This document shows positions 5,345 through 6,849 of a stretch of DNA of 6,849 nt, in pieces. The position numbers and the translations under genes were made by a program. Source of the DNA: Butyrivibrio sp. Its GTDB lineage: Bacteria; Bacillota_A; Clostridia; Lachnospirales; Lachnospiraceae. The notes under the pieces are model-generated. The model had not been told where the DNA came from, made no database searches, and saw nothing but the letters and a program-made list of their open reading frames with translations. Location: the NCBI RefSeq assembly GCF_024699075.1, contig NZ_JAILQF010000345.1, forward strand, positions 1 through 6,849, given 5' to 3'. How positions within the stretch are numbered: position 1 is the stretch's first letter; each line of letters starts with the position of its first letter.

Positions 5345-6849
5345 ATGTTCGATTTAGATAGTTGTATAAAGGTAAAGTCAAAATTATCCAAAGGATTCAA
5401 AAAAGGAAAAGAGGCAGTAACATCCCATAAGAAGCTTGCTGTAAGTACAGTCGCATTAGCTCTTGCAGGTTGTCTTGTGGTTTCTGTTATTTCTTTTGGC
5501 AAAGGGACAGAAAGCAGTGCTGTCCAGACTGTTTCTACAGAGAGCGTTATAAAACAGGATCTTGCAAAGTCTATTGCAGTAAATGGAACAATTGCAAGTA
5601 CATCAAGCTACAGTCTTTCAAGTGAAATAACTGATGTTACAGTTAATGAACTTAAGGTGTCTGTAGGAGACAGAGTTAAAGAAGGAGACGTTATAGCTGT
5701 TCTTGATACAACAAGCCTTGAAAGCTCCCTTGAAATAGCTCAAAAGAATCTTGAAGCAACTGAATCTAAAAATGATATTGACGTAGAATCTTCTGAAAGA
5801 AGCTATTCAAATGCATCAGAAACAGCATCTGTGCAAAATACAAGAGCTCAGGATGATGTCAATAAGGCCCAGGATGAGCTTAATAAGTCAACAAGTGAGA
5901 TGGCAACAGCACAAAATGATGTTAATACAGCAAAGACTGATGTTCAGAACAAGGACACAGCAGTTACCAATGCCAAAAATGATGTTACTAATGCCCAGAA
6001 CAATGTAAACAATAAGGCAGATGCAGCAACAAAGACTCAGAAAGATTATGACAATGCAGTAAATGCACTATCTGATGCCAAGGCAGCTCTTGATGAAGCA
6101 AAGGCTAATGCTCAAAGTGCAGTAGATGCAGCAAATACCAAAGTTAGTGATGCCCAGGCTGAGTATGATAAAGCAAAAACTGACTATGACAGTAAAGAAA
6201 GCGCATATAATACAGCTAAAACTGATTATGAAAATGCCAAGAGTGCTTATGATAGTGCAGTATCAAATGTGACAGCTTCAGAGACAGCTTCTGAAACAGA
6301 AAGTGCTGACGCATCTCAGAAACCTTCTGAAAGTGCAGATACTACGACAAGCAGTAATGCAAGTAATTCCTCAGTTGATGATAGTAATGTTAAAAGCGCA
6401 GAAGAAAAAATGAATTCTGCTAAGAAGGATATGGACGATGCTAAGACAGTACTTGACTCAAAAACAACAGCTCTTAACAATGCCAAAAATGAACTTAGCA
6501 GCGCTCAGAACAGTCAGGCAGTAACTGATGCTCAGAACAAGTACAATGCTGCACTTGAAGCCAAGAATAATGCAGAAAAAGCTAATGACAACGCACAGAA
6601 CGAAAGCAAGAATGCCCAAAGAGACCTTGAAAGCAAGCAGTCTACACTTTCTGATGCACAGACAGCTCAGTCAGAGGCTAAAAGTAAGCAGTCAGAAGCT
6701 CAGTCCAAATACGACAGCGCCAAATCCCAGACCAAGAGTAATCAGGAAAGCCTTGATAAAGCCAAGGAGAATCAGGAAGATACAACAAGAAATAATCAAA
6801 AGACTGTAGCAGACAGTGCAGATTCTGTAGAAAGCAGTAAATTATCTGC
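5345..6849 (+). CDS. HlyD/MacA-type membrane-fusion adaptor with giant coiled coil, C-terminus missing
   Basis: 501 codons from the ATG, open at the right edge. A basic N-terminus of about 30 residues precedes one hydrophobic helix (about 31-51), which should anchor the protein in the membrane with the rest outside. Residues 67-125 form the first half of a biotinyl-lipoyl-like domain: VNGTI, then VTVNELKVSVGDRVKEGD and VIAVLD, as in HlyD, MacA and RND adaptors. A coiled coil then begins (about 126-307), with heptads such as AQNDVNT and AKNDVTN: Val, Leu or Tyr in one core position and Ala in the other, with one 11-residue stutter near 249-260. Residues 308-347 are Ser/Thr/Glu-rich and hold the only Pro (P327). 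A second coil starts near 348 (M356, M363, L370, L377, L384 spaced by seven) and continues out of the window. No Gly, Cys, Trp, Phe or His occurs after residue 114. The second lipoyl half and beta-barrel should follow beyond 6849, probably with ABC-transporter genes. An unrelated surface coiled-coil protein is a less likely alternative. Confidence 0.85.
   Translation, partial: MFDLDSCIKVKSKLSKGFKKGKEAVTSHKKLAVSTVALALAGCLVVSVISFGKGTESSAVQTVSTESVIKQDLAKSIAVNGTIASTSSYSLSSEITDVTVNELKVSVGDRVKEGDVIAVLDTTSLESSLEIAQKNLEATESKNDIDVESSERSYSNASETASVQNTRAQDDVNKAQDELNKSTSEMATAQNDVNTAKTDVQNKDTAVTNAKNDVTNAQNNVNNKADAATKTQKDYDNAVNALSDAKAALDEAKANAQSAVDAANTKVSDAQAEYDKAKTDYDSKESAYNTAKTDYENAKSAYDSAVSNVTASETASETESADASQKPSESADTTTSSNASNSSVDDSNVKSAEEKMNSAKKDMDDAKTVLDSKTTALNNAKNELSSAQNSQAVTDAQNKYNAALEAKNNAEKANDNAQNESKNAQRDLESKQSTLSDAQTAQSEAKSKQSEAQSKYDSAKSQTKSNQESLDKAKENQEDTTRNNQKTVADSADSVESSKLS
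6266..6387 (+). other. Ser/Thr/Glu-rich low-complexity break between the adaptor's two coils
   Basis: Adaptor codons 308-347 encode a segment dominated by Ser, Thr, Ala, Glu and Asp (for example ASETASETESADASQ, then TTTSSNASNSS). It contains the protein's only Pro and interrupts the heptads of both flanking coils. If the coils pair as an antiparallel hairpin, as in known adaptors, this segment is the outer tip. Known TolC-binding tips carry an Arg-Leu-...-Ser motif, and none is visible here. The boundaries are approximate. Confidence 0.6.

Noticed and set aside
5187..5381. 64-codon minus-strand open frame between terminator and adaptor
   Set aside because: It covers the adaptor's ribosome binding site and start, has no Shine-Dalgarno of its own, and the translation resembles no known family.
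5811..6008. Plus-strand Met/Gln/Arg-rich open frame inside the adaptor
   Set aside because: An out-of-frame reading of repetitive coiled-coil codons; no ribosome binding site. A second such frame at 6528-6809 is rejected for the same reason.
5777..6849. CRISPR-like or tandem-repeat array, suggested by the repetitive sequence
   Set aside because: The repeats are degenerate, lack regular spacers and are in frame with an unbroken coiled-coil coding sequence.

Overview
The window looks like a chromosomal stretch of an AT-rich, Gram-positive anaerobe of the Lachnospiraceae, most like Butyrivibrio or Pseudobutyrivibrio. The evidence is strong AGGAGG-type ribosome binding sites, the A/T-ending codon preference, large membrane-bound cyclic-di-GMP proteins, and an efflux-type adaptor with a hydrophobic N-terminal anchor. 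The genus is an inference from the style of the proteins. No phylogenetic marker gene is present.

Layout: (1) Bases 1-372, minus strand, hold the first 124 codons of a probable alpha/beta-hydrolase (esterase / PHB-depolymerase-like) that runs off the left edge. (2) Bases 373-686 are a divergent promoter region. (3) Bases 687-2837 and 2917-5031, plus strand, are two tandem paralogous genes. Each encodes a six-helix N-terminal membrane module, a transmembrane-flanked extracytoplasmic Cache-like sensor with two Cys, a HAMP-like linker and a complete HD-GYP cyclic-di-GMP phosphodiesterase domain. They form an apparent two-gene operon closed by a strong intrinsic terminator at 5094-5153. (4) Bases 5154-5344 are a regulatory gap with an operator-like 8-bp inverted repeat. 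(5) Bases 5345 to the right edge, plus strand, hold the first 501 codons of a HlyD/MacA-type membrane-fusion (adaptor) protein with a very long coiled coil.

How the parts work together: the two phosphodiesterases probably sense external ligands and lower cyclic-di-GMP. Every HD-GYP metal-ligand motif is present in both, and no GGDEF synthase lies in the window. With the first protein started at base 687 (716 aa, not the longer 724-aa frame), the paralogs align without a visible gap over about 690 residues. Divergence rises from the catalytic domain (about 82% identity by hand count) through the sensor to the N-terminal membrane module (about 40%). This suggests a tandem duplication followed by specialisation for different inputs. 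The adaptor is a separate transcription unit beyond the terminator and probably belongs to an export system whose ATPase/permease genes lie to the right of the window.

The most unusual items are the adaptor's giant, Gly-free, nearly Pro-free coiled coil with a Ser/Thr-rich break near its middle, the gapless sensor-phosphodiesterase pair with an acidic-versus-neutral difference in one sensor patch, and a 16-base repeat found only at the 3' ends of the two paralogs. No CRISPR array, insertion sequence, tRNA, rRNA or cyclic-di-GMP riboswitch was recognised.
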